Shown here in pieces: positions 15,290-24,192 of a DNA stretch of 64,000 bases; within the stretch, counting starts at the first letter, position 1, and each line of letters starts with the position of its first letter. Below the pieces are notes generated by a model that saw only the letters and a program-made list of their open reading frames with translations, was not told the DNA's origin and made no database searches. The position numbers were made by a program, and so were the translations under genes. Source of the stretch: Hallerella sp964397425 (GTDB lineage: Bacteria; Fibrobacterota; Fibrobacteria; Fibrobacterales; Fibrobacteraceae). The stretch covers positions 54,046 to 118,045 of the forward strand of contig CAYNID010000006.1 in the NCBI GenBank assembly GCA_964397425.1. The letters run 5' to 3'.

Positions 15290-16327
15290 TTATCGGACGG
15301 AATTGTATTCATCCACCCATTTGTTTAAAGAATCGGCCTCAAACATAGAGCGTTCTTTTCCCCAAGAAATAACATCATCAAACGGAGCTAAATCATTTAA
15401 ATGTGTATAATATGCTAACGGGTCTTTTTCCAAGGTTGTTCCATCTTCAAAAGATATGCTTTGTATTTCGATGATTATGCTACTCAACTCAGCATATTTC
15501 CATGCACGATCTTCGTCAATGTATCGGTTGTATTCCCATCCCCTTTTCTTTCCTGATTTGATGGAGGATTTCGCCTTAATTCCATTTTCGGTGATGTACT
15601 TGGAATAGTGTCCCAGTTTAAGTTCAAATGAAACTTCTTTTATGTTTTTATCAGTCCTATTTTCTACGGTTCTTTCAATCATAGTTAAAGGTTGGAAACA
15701 AGTATCAAAAATCCAATTAGAACAGGCTTCACTTATCTTCGTGAGTTTTATATTGACAGAACTGGAAAGCTGTTGCTCAATCGGATAGAGGTAAAATTCT
15801 CGGTATAATTTTTTTACTGTGAAAGTACGATCATGTTTATTTCTGCTATTTATGTCGATAATGATGTATCCTAGTCCTTGAGATCTCAAAACAACCTCGG
15901 TATAAGCGGGAACCTTGAAAGAACCAAACTCTTCCCATAAACGAACTGCTACAATCTTCCCCATCGGAACAATTTGTACCTTTGTTGCGGATGAATCTGC
16001 ATGCTGTATCTCTTTCAAAGGACCTTCGGAATCATCTGTGGCTTCCACTGTTGCTTTTAGGGAATTGGCGAAGTTTTCTTTCGAATAGTCCTCGAGCGTT
16101 TGATCAAGGACTTCTTGAAAAACGCTGTAATCCTTTCTTTTCTTGGCCGCATCATACATCGCATCTAGGTCGATGTACTTTTGACAAACAGCCCAGTCAT
16201 GATTTGATACAGCTGTTGATACTTGCTTTATTGTGTACATCGGATCATGCAGTTGCTTATAAATACAGAAAAGACCTATTCCTGCAGCAAGAAGAATGAA
16301 AACAATGATGATTGCGATTTTCTTCAT
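15290..16327 (-). CDS. Membrane-anchored DUF2939-like protein
   Basis: 345 residues, ATG with GGGAGG about 9 nt upstream. One N-terminal membrane segment (IAIIIVFILLAAGIGLFCIY) is followed by a soluble domain starting YTIKQVSTAVSNHDWAVCQKYIDLD, the pattern of DUF2939 (x-x-YTI...AV..HD...F.KYVDL). The rest is unrecognised. It is probably anchored in the inner membrane with the domain outside. The family has no established function. It lies alone in the accessory island. Confidence 0.6.
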   Translation of the reverse strand: MKKIAIIIVFILLAAGIGLFCIYKQLHDPMYTIKQVSTAVSNHDWAVCQKYIDLDAMYDAAKKRKDYSVFQEVLDQTLEDYSKENFANSLKATVEATDDSEGPLKEIQHADSSATKVQIVPMGKIVAVRLWEEFGSFKVPAYTEVVLRSQGLGYIIIDINSRNKHDRTFTVKKLYREFYLYPIEQQLSSSVNIKLTKISEACSNWIFDTCFQPLTMIERTVENRTDKNIKEVSFELKLGHYSKYITENGIKAKSSIKSGKKRGWEYNRYIDEDRAWKYAELSSIIIEIQSISFEDGTTLEKDPLAYYTHLNDLAPFDDVISWGKERSMFEADSLNKWVDEYNSVR

Positions 16328-16350
16328 AATTCAAGTCCCTCCCGGCGAAT

Positions 16351-16570
16351 TTACGTCGCCAAGTAAATTTGTTTGACCTGCCTAGAAATATACTCTAATG
16401 GAGTTAAATATCCTAGTCGTTTTCTGGGCCTGTTGTTCAATTTCTACTCGATCCATTTGACTTCAGCCCTCGTAGGGTTTTCAAACGAAGTTCCTTTGGA
16501 CAGGAATTGGCGGATCAGGCCGTTCAACTTCTGCGAGCTCCATTTCATCGACTACATGACAATAACATGG
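16351..16570 (-). pseudogene. IS30-family transposase, 3' remnant with internal TAG
   Basis: Minus-strand translation ends at TAA 16351-16353. It reads LNGLIRQFLSKGTSF, then AEVKWIE, a TAG, and LNNRPRKRLGYLTPLEYI. These are the hallmark C-terminal motifs of IS30-family transposases, including the region of the third catalytic residue. Only about 60 codons remain, without the N-terminal HTH or the first catalytic residues, and the TAG interrupts them. No terminal inverted repeats were found. Confidence 0.8.
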
Positions 16571-16634
16571 GACAAGGAATGCCAAGCATCAACATCCGTC
16601 CCTCAGGGAAAATTTCAAGAGAGGAAAATTTGCG
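16571..16634. other. Intergenic stretch in the accessory island
   Basis: Nothing convincing. A plus-strand segment reading TITWDKECQ faintly recalls the second-Asp region of IS30 transposases, but it is on the wrong strand relative to the remnant. Confidence 0.2.
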
Positions 16635-16820
16635 ATGCTGTTTAGAAAAAATTCCGGAGGAAGAAATGGAAAATTTCAAAGTACAGGCTTTTTTATGTTC
16701 CTGTTTTGAATACTTTGTGAGCTTTGGGCGTTCCTGCTTATTTTGCTTTCTTTGATTGCCGTGCCTGTTTTGGGCGGGAAATCGCCAAGGCGAGTTGTTC
16801 TCTTCAAAACAAAACGGTGA
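16635..16820 (+). pseudogene. Small membrane protein gene with an in-frame TGA
   Basis: ATG 16635 preceded by GAGAGGAAAA. 62 codons with one TGA at 16707-16709 (codon 25). Translation before it is MLFRKNSGGRNGKFQSTGFF-type; after it a hydrophobic helix (LWAFLLILLSLIAVPVLGG) and a basic tail end at TGA 16818-16820. A TGG to TGA change would explain the stop (FLF-W-ILCELW). It could equally be a chance frame. Confidence 0.35.
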
Positions 16821-16940
16821 TTTAGATGGACGGATTTTACCAAAAAGAAATTGTTTGAAAATGCACGTCTGTTTGCGAGGGAGGGGCTAGATTCAGGGCA
16901 AAAGATAATTACATTTTCTTTTGAAACAAAAGGATGTTCA

Positions 16941-17390
16941 ATGACTGTTCAAATCCGAAAAATGCAAGCCGCCGACAAGGATGCCGTCATTTCGATGATG
17001 CGGGTCTTTTACGCGTCGCCCGCTGTGCACAGCAACGGATCCGAGGCCATTTTCCAGGCGGATTTTGACGAATGTACAAAAGGTTCGCCGTATGCGGAAG
17101 GATACGCTTTTGACGTTGACGGAGAACTTGCCGGGTATGGTATGCTCGCATTTGGATATTCGACGGAATTTGGAAAACGCGCGGTTTGGATAGAAGACGT
17201 TTATGTGCTTGAAAAATTCCGCGGACAGGGAATCGGCTCCGCCTTTTTGAAATTTGTCGAAAAGGCGTTCCCGGAATGTTTGATTCGACTGGAAGTGGAA
17301 CGCGAAAACGGGGCAGCCATGCACGTTTATCAAAAATCCGGATTCAAAGAACTCCCTTATTTGGAAATGTATCGGAACGCCAAAGCGTAA
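16941..17390 (+). CDS. GNAT-family N-acetyltransferase
   Basis: 149 residues; ATG 16941 has AAAGGA about 7 nt upstream. The start MTVQIRKMQAADKDAVISMM and the acetyl-CoA-binding segment VYVLEKFRGQGIGSAFLKFVE (R-G-Q-G-I-G, motif A), followed by RLEVERENGAAMHVYQKSGF (motif B), define a GNAT enzyme. These transfer acetyl from acetyl-CoA to amines; the substrate is unknown. It sits 13 nt before the outer-membrane-type gene and may be cotranscribed with it. Confidence 0.88.
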   Translation: MTVQIRKMQAADKDAVISMMRVFYASPAVHSNGSEAIFQADFDECTKGSPYAEGYAFDVDGELAGYGMLAFGYSTEFGKRAVWIEDVYVLEKFRGQGIGSAFLKFVEKAFPECLIRLEVERENGAAMHVYQKSGFKELPYLEMYRNAKA

Positions 17391-17403
17391 AAGGAAATTG
17401 CCG

Positions 17404-18912
17404 ATGAACCGCTTGCGCCTGTTTTTCCTTTTGACCGCATTTTGTGCATTTTCCGCCGAGGCGGCGTCGGAAACGGCTTTTTTCATCGGGGCGAAACTTT
17501 CTGGAGGTGCTTACGGCGCGCCCAAAGCGGGGACTTTTGAATACGCCGTGGCGGACCGTTATGGGAAAAATTGGCTGGGCCTGCAAATTCCACTGGAAAA
17601 CGGTCGTCAATATGAACAAACCGTGGAGCCATTTTTCGAGGCGTTGGTCGGAGGGTCCTTTAAGGATTTTTCCGTTTACATTTACATTCCGCTGCGGAAA
17701 GACATCGAGGCCTGGTATGAAGATGACGCTTCGACGAATACGACGATTTCTCCGGATAATGTGGACATCAACGTGCCGACGGAAGCTTATGCCAAATGGG
17801 AATACGGCGCGGGATTTGTGCAAGTGGGGCGTTTTAAACCCGACTTGGGACCTTCGCCGAATACGCTTGACTTGGGAGGCGCTCCTTATCACGACGCTTT
17901 TCTTTGGAGCTTCGCGCCGGGATTTTTCCGCTATGATTTCTTTTTGAGTTCGCTCAATCCGCATTTGCACGGGACTCCGGCGGAACCGGGCGGCGAAGTG
18001 GATTCAACGACAGAAGTTTGGAAACAGGCCCATTTGCAAATCGACAACCAGCGGAACAGGCAATATACGGACCCCTACAAAACGTTGGCGTATCACCGTT
18101 TTGGCGTGGATTTTGACTTCATCTGGTTTTATTTTGCAGAACAGTCCGTGATTGGCGGTAAACAGGCGGATTTGCGCTCGGTCAGCCCTTTTATGTTCTG
18201 GCACGATAATTATGCGACGGGATACACCAAGGCGAACGCCATGTTTGAATTTGGCTTCCGCCCCATTTTGGGATCGAGCTTTTATTACCAGATGAATATC
18301 GATGACGTAAAAAGTCCTGTCGGGGAATCGGGGAAAAATTCCACGCGGGGAATCCTCAGCCACATGGTGGGTTACTGTCAAAAGGTGGAATCCCGGAACT
18401 TCGGCTCGTTTGAATTTCGCCTTGATGCCGTTTTGACGGATCCGGCGGCGGGAAACGAACGCTTGCCGCTTCTCAAATACACGAGCCGTCGACTTTACAA
18501 GTCCAATTACCGCGATCAAGACGCTGCGAATTTTGCCGACATGTTTTTTGTCGATTATCCGCTGGGATACCGCCGCGGTCCGGATGCAAAAGACCTCTGG
18601 TTTACGGCGGACTGGAATTTTGGGCGGCATTCCGTGTCTTTGGAACTGGCCTGGCTGCGTCAGGGCGATAAGGAGATAACGGTCGATTACGATGAAGCTT
18701 TGGCTTGCAAACGGACGCTTTCGGGGATTGTGGAAAGGCAATACGTCGCCGATTTGACATATGGGATTTCTCTGGGGTGGGGTTTTGCGGCGAAATTCGG
18801 CGGCGGCGTTCGCCGGTATAAGAATTTGGACCATGTTTCGGGTGAAAACGGGTATGATTTTTGGGCGGTTGCCCACCTGAGTTGGGATTTTTCGTTCAAA
18901 AAGGTCTTTTGA
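17404..18912 (+). CDS. Predicted outer-membrane beta-barrel protein
   Basis: 502 residues. ATG 17404 with AAAGGAA 6 nt upstream is preferred to the TTG two codons earlier. A clear Sec signal peptide (MNRLRLFFLLTAFCAFSAEA, cleavage after AEA-A) is followed by an aromatic-rich, alternating sequence with no long hydrophobic helix, ending in FSFKKVF. The terminal Phe and amphipathic strands fit an outer-membrane barrel of about 14-16 strands. No porin family is recognised; substrate and role are unknown. Confidence 0.65.
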   Translation: MNRLRLFFLLTAFCAFSAEAASETAFFIGAKLSGGAYGAPKAGTFEYAVADRYGKNWLGLQIPLENGRQYEQTVEPFFEALVGGSFKDFSVYIYIPLRKDIEAWYEDDASTNTTISPDNVDINVPTEAYAKWEYGAGFVQVGRFKPDLGPSPNTLDLGGAPYHDAFLWSFAPGFFRYDFFLSSLNPHLHGTPAEPGGEVDSTTEVWKQAHLQIDNQRNRQYTDPYKTLAYHRFGVDFDFIWFYFAEQSVIGGKQADLRSVSPFMFWHDNYATGYTKANAMFEFGFRPILGSSFYYQMNIDDVKSPVGESGKNSTRGILSHMVGYCQKVESRNFGSFEFRLDAVLTDPAAGNERLPLLKYTSRRLYKSNYRDQDAANFADMFFVDYPLGYRRGPDAKDLWFTADWNFGRHSVSLELAWLRQGDKEITVDYDEALACKRTLSGIVERQYVADLTYGISLGWGFAAKFGGGVRRYKNLDHVSGENGYDFWAVAHLSWDFSFKKVF

Positions 18913-19011
18913 AAATCCCATTTTCGCCTGAGAACGGATTGGGGACATTTTGTTTCAAATGGGAACGCCTGTTCTGCTAGGTTTACAAAAAAAAGCTAGA
19001 TTATAGGCATT

Positions 19012-20382
19012 ATGGAATTTGAAACGAAAGTTTTGTGCATTGGTGCTGGTTATGTCGGCGGTCCGACAATGACTGTCATTGCGGACAAATGCCCGGATGT
19101 AAAAGTGACTGTTGTCGACATCAACCAGGCGAGAATTGACGCGTGGAACAGTGAAAACCTTCCGATTTTTGAACCGGGACTCGATGAAGTTGTCAAGCGT
19201 GCCCGTGGAAGGAACCTTTTTTTCAGCACGGACATTCCCAACGCCGTCCGTGAAGCGGACATTATTTTTGTCAGCGTGAACACGCCCACGAAAACATTCG
19301 GTCGTGGCGCAGGCAAGGCTAGCGATCTTCAATACTGGGAAAAAACGGCGCGTGAAATTCTCGAAGTGGCGCAAAACGATAAAATCATCGTTGAAAAATC
19401 GACGCTTCCCGTCCGCACGGCTGCCGCCATGGAACGCATTTTGAATTCCAACGACAAGGGCCTCCATTTCGAAGTCCTTTCGAATCCGGAATTTTTGGCG
19501 GAAGGAACGGCCATTCAAGATCTTTTTGAACCGGACCGCGTGCTCATCGGTAGCCACCAGTCGAAGTCCGGTCTCGAGGCTTTGCAGAAAATCGTTGACA
19601 TTTATGCGCATTGGGTTCCCAGGGATCGTATTTTGACGACAAACCTCTGGAGCTCGGAACTCACGAAACTCACCGCCAACGCGTTTTTGGCGCAGCGCAT
19701 CAGTTCCATCAATTCTATCAGCGCCCTTTGCGAAAAAACGGGAGCCGATGTCGACGAAGTCGCTTTTGTCATGGGCAAGGACCGCCGGATTGGTCCCAAG
19801 TTCCTCAAGGCTTCCATCGGCTTTGGGGGCAGCTGTTTCAAAAAAGACATTTTGAACCTGGTTTACCTGTGTGGTTATTACGGACTTCCGGAAGTCGCCG
19901 CTTATTGGGAAAGCGTCGTCAAGATTAACGAATGGCAAACGCACCGGGTCATCGGACGGATGCTCGAGCACATGTTCAATACGATCGCCGGCAAGAAAAT
20001 CGCCGTTTTCGGTTTCGCGTTCAAGGCAAATACGGGTGACACCCGCGAAAGTCCCGCGAATCTTGTCGTCAGGGATTTGCTCGCAGAACACGCGTGCCCG
20101 GTTGTGACCGATCCGAAGGCGATTCCCGATGCGAAGCGCGATTTGAAAGACGTGCTGGAACAAGTGGAATTTGAAGAAGATCCTTACAAGGCCGCTGAAG
20201 GCGCTCATGCTGTCGTCGTTTGCACGGAATGGAAATGCTTTGCGGATCTGGACTGGAAGCGCATTTACAAAGGCATGGCCAAGCCGGCGTTCGTGTATGA
20301 CGGGCGGAACATTTTGGACGCTGCGATGCTCCGCGACATTGGATTCGATGTGGCGAATGTAGGCAAAGGTGTTGGGGAATAA
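19012..20382 (+). CDS. ugd: UDP-glucose 6-dehydrogenase, animal-type
   Basis: 456 residues. It oxidises UDP-glucose to UDP-glucuronate with two NAD+. The Rossmann motif GAGYVG is at 11-16, the catalytic Cys at 275 (GFGGSCFKKD), and Lys219/Asn223 lie in ELTKLTANAFLAQR. The segments GKASDLQYWEKTAR and SCFKKDILNLVYLC are closer to animal UGDH than to the compact bacterial Ugd of about 390 residues. It is first in the plus-strand polysaccharide operon and supplies UDP-GlcA or, after decarboxylation or epimerisation, related sugars. A TAGATT element 9 nt before the ATG may be part of its promoter. Confidence 0.93.
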   Translation: MEFETKVLCIGAGYVGGPTMTVIADKCPDVKVTVVDINQARIDAWNSENLPIFEPGLDEVVKRARGRNLFFSTDIPNAVREADIIFVSVNTPTKTFGRGAGKASDLQYWEKTAREILEVAQNDKIIVEKSTLPVRTAAAMERILNSNDKGLHFEVLSNPEFLAEGTAIQDLFEPDRVLIGSHQSKSGLEALQKIVDIYAHWVPRDRILTTNLWSSELTKLTANAFLAQRISSINSISALCEKTGADVDEVAFVMGKDRRIGPKFLKASIGFGGSCFKKDILNLVYLCGYYGLPEVAAYWESVVKINEWQTHRVIGRMLEHMFNTIAGKKIAVFGFAFKANTGDTRESPANLVVRDLLAEHACPVVTDPKAIPDAKRDLKDVLEQVEFEEDPYKAAEGAHAVVVCTEWKCFADLDWKRIYKGMAKPAFVYDGRNILDAAMLRDIGFDVANVGKGVGE

Positions 20383-20426
20383 CGTTCCATCAAAAATTGG
20401 ATTTGTTTATGGAAGGCTCTCATAAA

Positions 20427-21182
20427 ATGCACGCGAAAATACGCTTCATGAACATCGAGATTGATAATCTCTCGATGGGTGAAGCTGTTGATGCGATAGA
20501 TGCATTGATAGAGCGGAATTCGCCATCATTCGTTGTGACTCCCAATGCAGACCATCTGGTGCTGCTTGAAAAAAATGTGGAATTGCAACAGGCGTATGCC
20601 CATGCGGATTTGTGCCTTGCCGATGGAATGCCTGTCATTTGGGCTGCCAAGCTGTATCGGACTCCCATCAAGGAAAAGGTATCGGGGGCGGATTTGTTTC
20701 CGCAGCTTTGCGCAAGGGCGGCTCAAAAAAAATACAAGATGTTTTTTCTCGGCGCCAAGGATGGGGTCGCGGAAATCGCCGCTCAGAAATTGCGGAGCCA
20801 ATATCCGGATTTGCAAATTGTCGGCACGTATGCGCCGCCGATGCATTTTGAAGAAGATTCGGAAGAAATGCAAAAGGTGACGCGAATGATCCTGGACGCG
20901 AAACCGCATATTTTGGTCGTGGCGTTGGGGTGCCCCAAGCAGGAAATTCTGATGGACAAGTATCGGGACGTTTTCCGGGTGCCAGTTTCCATCGGTGTCG
21001 GCGGAACGTTGAATTTTGTCGCCGGAACGGTCAAAAGGGCTCCCAAGTGGATGTCGAATCATGGACTTGAATGGCTTTATCGAATGCGTCAAGAACCGAG
21101 GAGGTTGTTCAAACGTTATGTACTCCGCGATTGGCATTTTTTTAGGCTGTTCTTGAAATATTTGCACGCGCGCAAAGATTAA
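20427..21182 (+). CDS. WecG/TagA/CpsF-family glycosyltransferase (GT26)
   Basis: 251 residues. The start MHAKIRFMNIEIDNLSMGEAV is the usual N-terminus of the family; in-frame ATG 20409 and TTG 20397 are alternatives, and GGAAGG lies about 12 nt before 20427. Family motifs: TPNADHLVLL, ADGMPVIWAAKL, KMFFLGAKDGVAE, KPHILVVALGCPKQE and GVGGTLNFVAGTVKRAPKWM. These enzymes transfer ManNAc, ManNAcA or similar to an undecaprenyl-linked acceptor; TagA acts second in wall teichoic acid linkage-unit synthesis. Here it may build the linkage unit of the phosphopolymer. Confidence 0.9.
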   Translation: MHAKIRFMNIEIDNLSMGEAVDAIDALIERNSPSFVVTPNADHLVLLEKNVELQQAYAHADLCLADGMPVIWAAKLYRTPIKEKVSGADLFPQLCARAAQKKYKMFFLGAKDGVAEIAAQKLRSQYPDLQIVGTYAPPMHFEEDSEEMQKVTRMILDAKPHILVVALGCPKQEILMDKYRDVFRVPVSIGVGGTLNFVAGTVKRAPKWMSNHGLEWLYRMRQEPRRLFKRYVLRDWHFFRLFLKYLHARKD

Positions 21183-21184
21183 CG

Positions 21185-22447
21185 GTGTTTCAAGAGTTAA
21201 TCCTTAATTCGATAAGGCATTATTATTGGCTTTTGGTCCTCATCGCCATGAGCCTTGTTTTTGGAATTCGGGACACTTCGTCTTTGGTGATTCTGCTTAC
21301 GATTGGCGCTGTGTTCATCTGCATTCCTTATATTGAAAAATTTTCCCTGTTGGATGCCGCCGTCATCGTCTTTGTCCTTTACAGCTGTTGTACGGGGATA
21401 TTCAATTCGTATCCGTATCGCTTGTTTTATTTGGGAATCCGGGCGGAGATGGTTCCCGTCTGCTTTTACTTTATCGCCAGAAGTTCGCTGTTCAAAAGTG
21501 ACCTTTTCTTTGAAAACATGAAAAAACCGCTGCTTTTTGCGATGGTGTGCGGCTTTTATCTGTATTTTGCGATGCCGTCTTTTTACGTGTCTTACAAAGC
21601 GAATGTTGTGTGGGGAGCCATTGGGGCGGATATGACGGAACTTTCGGGACATCTTTTGTATGAAATGACCCGTTTTTCTTCTTTTTGGCCGCATTCTTAT
21701 TTTATGGGCTATTCTTCCCTGTTCCTGTTTATTTTTTGTTCCAAAAGAATCATTATCGACTCTTCGACTTCGAAATTGAATTATTGGTGTTTGGGAATCA
21801 GTTTTTTCTGCTTGTTCTTTGCCCAACAGCGCGTTTCCATCGCCTTCGCCATCCTCTATTTGATTTTTTTGACTTTTTACGCCTTTTATTATCGACTGGA
21901 ACAACGGAGAATCCTTTACTTCTTCTGGTCGATTGCGATTGCTTTTGGCGTGTTGATCGCTCTCGTGGCATTGATGGTTTTGGGAACGGATTTTGTTGAT
22001 TATGTTTTGAACCGGACGGTGAATTACGACGGCAAGATGGTCGGAGACCGTTTTTCGATGTTTGGCGCGTTTCTGGACGACATTACTTTTTTTGGAAAGG
22101 GCTTGGGAAGATATGGACACGGCGCCGTGGGGGAAGGCTTTTCTTCGGTTCCGGATTGCGATTATATCCGCATTCCCTGTGAAATCGGCATTTTGGGTTT
22201 GGGTTTGTTGCTCTCGATTTGTGTGAATGTCATCATGAAAGGTTTTAGCCTTTTCAAACGGTGTTTTTTCGAATTATTCTGCCTTCTTTTTTGCCTTATC
22301 GCCATGTTGGGGGCGGCGCCTTGGGAACTGGGGACGTTGCAGCCGTTTCTTTACTGGTTCTGCATAGGGCACATCCAGAATAAATTCAGCACTCCGGACG
22401 ATTTGGAAGAAGAGCCGGTTGAAAGTTTAGAAGGGGAGGCGGAATGA
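21185..22447 (+). CDS. O-antigen polymerase/ligase-like membrane protein (Wzy)
   Basis: 420 residues, GTG start two bases after the previous stop. About 10-12 hydrophobic segments with a longer extracytoplasmic loop near residues 280-320 (VGDRFSMFGAFLDDITFFGKGLGRYG), the pattern of Wzy polymerases and WaaL ligases, which are poorly conserved in sequence. It is likely an integral inner-membrane protein that joins repeat units. It overlaps the next gene by ATGA. Confidence 0.65.
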   Translation: MFQELILNSIRHYYWLLVLIAMSLVFGIRDTSSLVILLTIGAVFICIPYIEKFSLLDAAVIVFVLYSCCTGIFNSYPYRLFYLGIRAEMVPVCFYFIARSSLFKSDLFFENMKKPLLFAMVCGFYLYFAMPSFYVSYKANVVWGAIGADMTELSGHLLYEMTRFSSFWPHSYFMGYSSLFLFIFCSKRIIIDSSTSKLNYWCLGISFFCLFFAQQRVSIAFAILYLIFLTFYAFYYRLEQRRILYFFWSIAIAFGVLIALVALMVLGTDFVDYVLNRTVNYDGKMVGDRFSMFGAFLDDITFFGKGLGRYGHGAVGEGFSSVPDCDYIRIPCEIGILGLGLLLSICVNVIMKGFSLFKRCFFELFCLLFCLIAMLGAAPWELGTLQPFLYWFCIGHIQNKFSTPDDLEEEPVESLEGEAE

Positions 22448-23364
22448 ATCCGGGGCAGATTTCAGTTTCCATCATTATCGTCAGTTACAATACCTGTGAA
22501 TTGTTGCGGGATTGTCTGCGCTCCGTTTATGAAAAAACGCGGGACCTTTCTTTTGAAGTGATAGTCTCGGATAACGGTTCGCAGGATGGATCCGTTGAAA
22601 TGTTGAAAGCCGAGTTTCCACAGGTTGTTTTGGTTGAAAACCGGGAAAATTTGGGATTTGGGACGGCGAACAACCGCGGACTGGATGTTGCGAAAGGCAA
22701 GTATGTCCTTTATTTGAATAGCGACACGCTGCTTTTGAACAATGCCGTGAAAGAATTTGTCGACTACTGGGAATCCCGCCCTGCAGAAAACCTGGGCGCT
22801 TTGGGCTGCAACTTGGTCGACGCGAATCGGGAACGGACGGAATCATGCGGAAACTTTCCGGAGAGCCTTTCTCAAATTCAAAAAGCGCTGCACCACTTTT
22901 TGGCGTTTTACTGCAAGAACGTGTTGAAATGCCTGGGGCGTGATATTTCTGGAATCCGGAAAAAGCCTGTTTATGAAAAAAAGGCGGGCGCCGTAGATTA
23001 TGTGGTTGGAGCGGATTTGTTTGTCAAAAATGATGAAGCCGCCCGTTATGACGAAAAATTTTTCCTTTATTTCGAAGAAACGGATTTACAGTGGCGGATG
23101 CAAAAAAAAGGGCTTGAACGCCGGATTATCGATGGTCCGCAAATTCAGCACTTGATTCGTGGAGGCCGCGGCAAGGCGGATGACGTTATCCGATACGGCT
23201 CCTTTTCGATGGTGCAATCGGAAATTTCCCGAGTGCGTTATGCGAAAAAAAATCTGTCGTTCCCGGTCGCCTGGATTTTGAAATTCTTGATTTCTTTGCA
23301 ATGGCTTTCGCCTTATATTTTTCAAGGGACGAAAAAATATTTTCGGACATTGTGGAGGGTTTAA
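22444..23364 (+). CDS. Glycosyltransferase family 2 (rhamnosyltransferase-like)
   Basis: 306 residues. GT-A fold: SVSIIIVSYNTCELLRDCL at the start, DNGSQDGS, ENLGFGTANNRGL, then LYLNSDT carrying the acidic metal-binding position, and later FFLYFEETDLQWRMQKKG, the usual ED-QWR signature. The pattern matches WbbL-type rhamnosyltransferases, though donor specificity is not certain. It overlaps the upstream gene by 4 nt and abuts the next gene. Confidence 0.85.
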   Translation: MNPGQISVSIIIVSYNTCELLRDCLRSVYEKTRDLSFEVIVSDNGSQDGSVEMLKAEFPQVVLVENRENLGFGTANNRGLDVAKGKYVLYLNSDTLLLNNAVKEFVDYWESRPAENLGALGCNLVDANRERTESCGNFPESLSQIQKALHHFLAFYCKNVLKCLGRDISGIRKKPVYEKKAGAVDYVVGADLFVKNDEAARYDEKFFLYFEETDLQWRMQKKGLERRIIDGPQIQHLIRGGRGKADDVIRYGSFSMVQSEISRVRYAKKNLSFPVAWILKFLISLQWLSPYIFQGTKKYFRTLWRV

Positions 23365-24192
23365 ATGGCTATCCCCAAAAAAATTCATTATCTGTGGTTG
23401 TCGGAGAATAAAACGCCCGCAGTGCAACGTTGCCTGCAATCCTGGGAAAAAAATTTGGAAGGATATGAAATCGTCGAATGGAACCGTTCCAACTTTCCTT
23501 ATGACGATTTTCTTTTTACCCGGGAGGCTTTTTCAAAAAAGAAGTGGGCCTTTGTCACGGATTATTTTAGGCTCTGGGTGTTAGATCATTTTGGCGGCAT
23601 CTACCTGGATGCCGATGTGACGGTGAATCAGAATTTCGATGCCTTTTTGAATCAGGAACTGTTTATTGGAACGGAATTCACGGATCAAATCGCGGCTCAC
23701 GCCATCGGGGCAGAAAAGGGGCACCCTTTTATCCGGAAATGCTTGGAATATTATCGGGAACGCCACTTCATTCTTCCGGATGGTACATGTGATATGACCG
23801 CCATGCCGTGCATCATCACAAAAGTTTTCATGGAGCAATTCCATTACGATTCAGAATTGGTGAAGTTTGACGGAAAACCGTTGAAAATGCCGGGAATGTC
23901 TATCTATCCGGATTCTTATTTTACCATTGATACAGGCGATGGGAACAATGTTTGCGTGCATAATGGACTTGGCAGCTGGCGCGATGCGGAATCCCAGAAT
24001 CCGGTCTTAGAAAATGTCGTCGAATCGTATTTTTGGAAAAAGTTCTGCCGTTATGGCGTGTTTCAAAAAAGCCTTTTGAAAAGACTCGCATATCTTTTTT
24101 TGCCGTTGGGCGTGATTGTCCTCGCTTCAAAGCGGAGCGCTAAAATCAAACACAACAAGCGCGTGCGTAAAGTCAAATGGGGAAACGGATGA
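23365..24192 (+). CDS. GT32-type glycosyltransferase (DXD sugar-binding)
   Basis: 275 residues. The start MAIPKKIHYLWLSENKTP is typical of bacterial GT32/capsular transferases. FVTDYFRLWVLDHFGGIYLDADV contains the DXD motif that binds the nucleotide sugar through a metal. It retains HNGLGSW near the C-terminal third and ends with a hydrophobic, basic tail, suggesting membrane association. It follows the GT2 gene directly and overlaps the next by ATGA. Donor unknown. Confidence 0.85.
   Translation: MAIPKKIHYLWLSENKTPAVQRCLQSWEKNLEGYEIVEWNRSNFPYDDFLFTREAFSKKKWAFVTDYFRLWVLDHFGGIYLDADVTVNQNFDAFLNQELFIGTEFTDQIAAHAIGAEKGHPFIRKCLEYYRERHFILPDGTCDMTAMPCIITKVFMEQFHYDSELVKFDGKPLKMPGMSIYPDSYFTIDTGDGNNVCVHNGLGSWRDAESQNPVLENVVESYFWKKFCRYGVFQKSLLKRLAYLFLPLGVIVLASKRSAKIKHNKRVRKVKWGNG

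Noticed and set aside
16555..16600. TITWDKECQ on the plus strand as an inverted piece of IS30 transposase
   Set aside because: Only a few residues match and the strand is opposite to the clear IS30 remnant.
18955..20208. Minus-strand frame opposite ugd
   Set aside because: ugd is complete with catalytic residues; the shadow has no recognisable domain.
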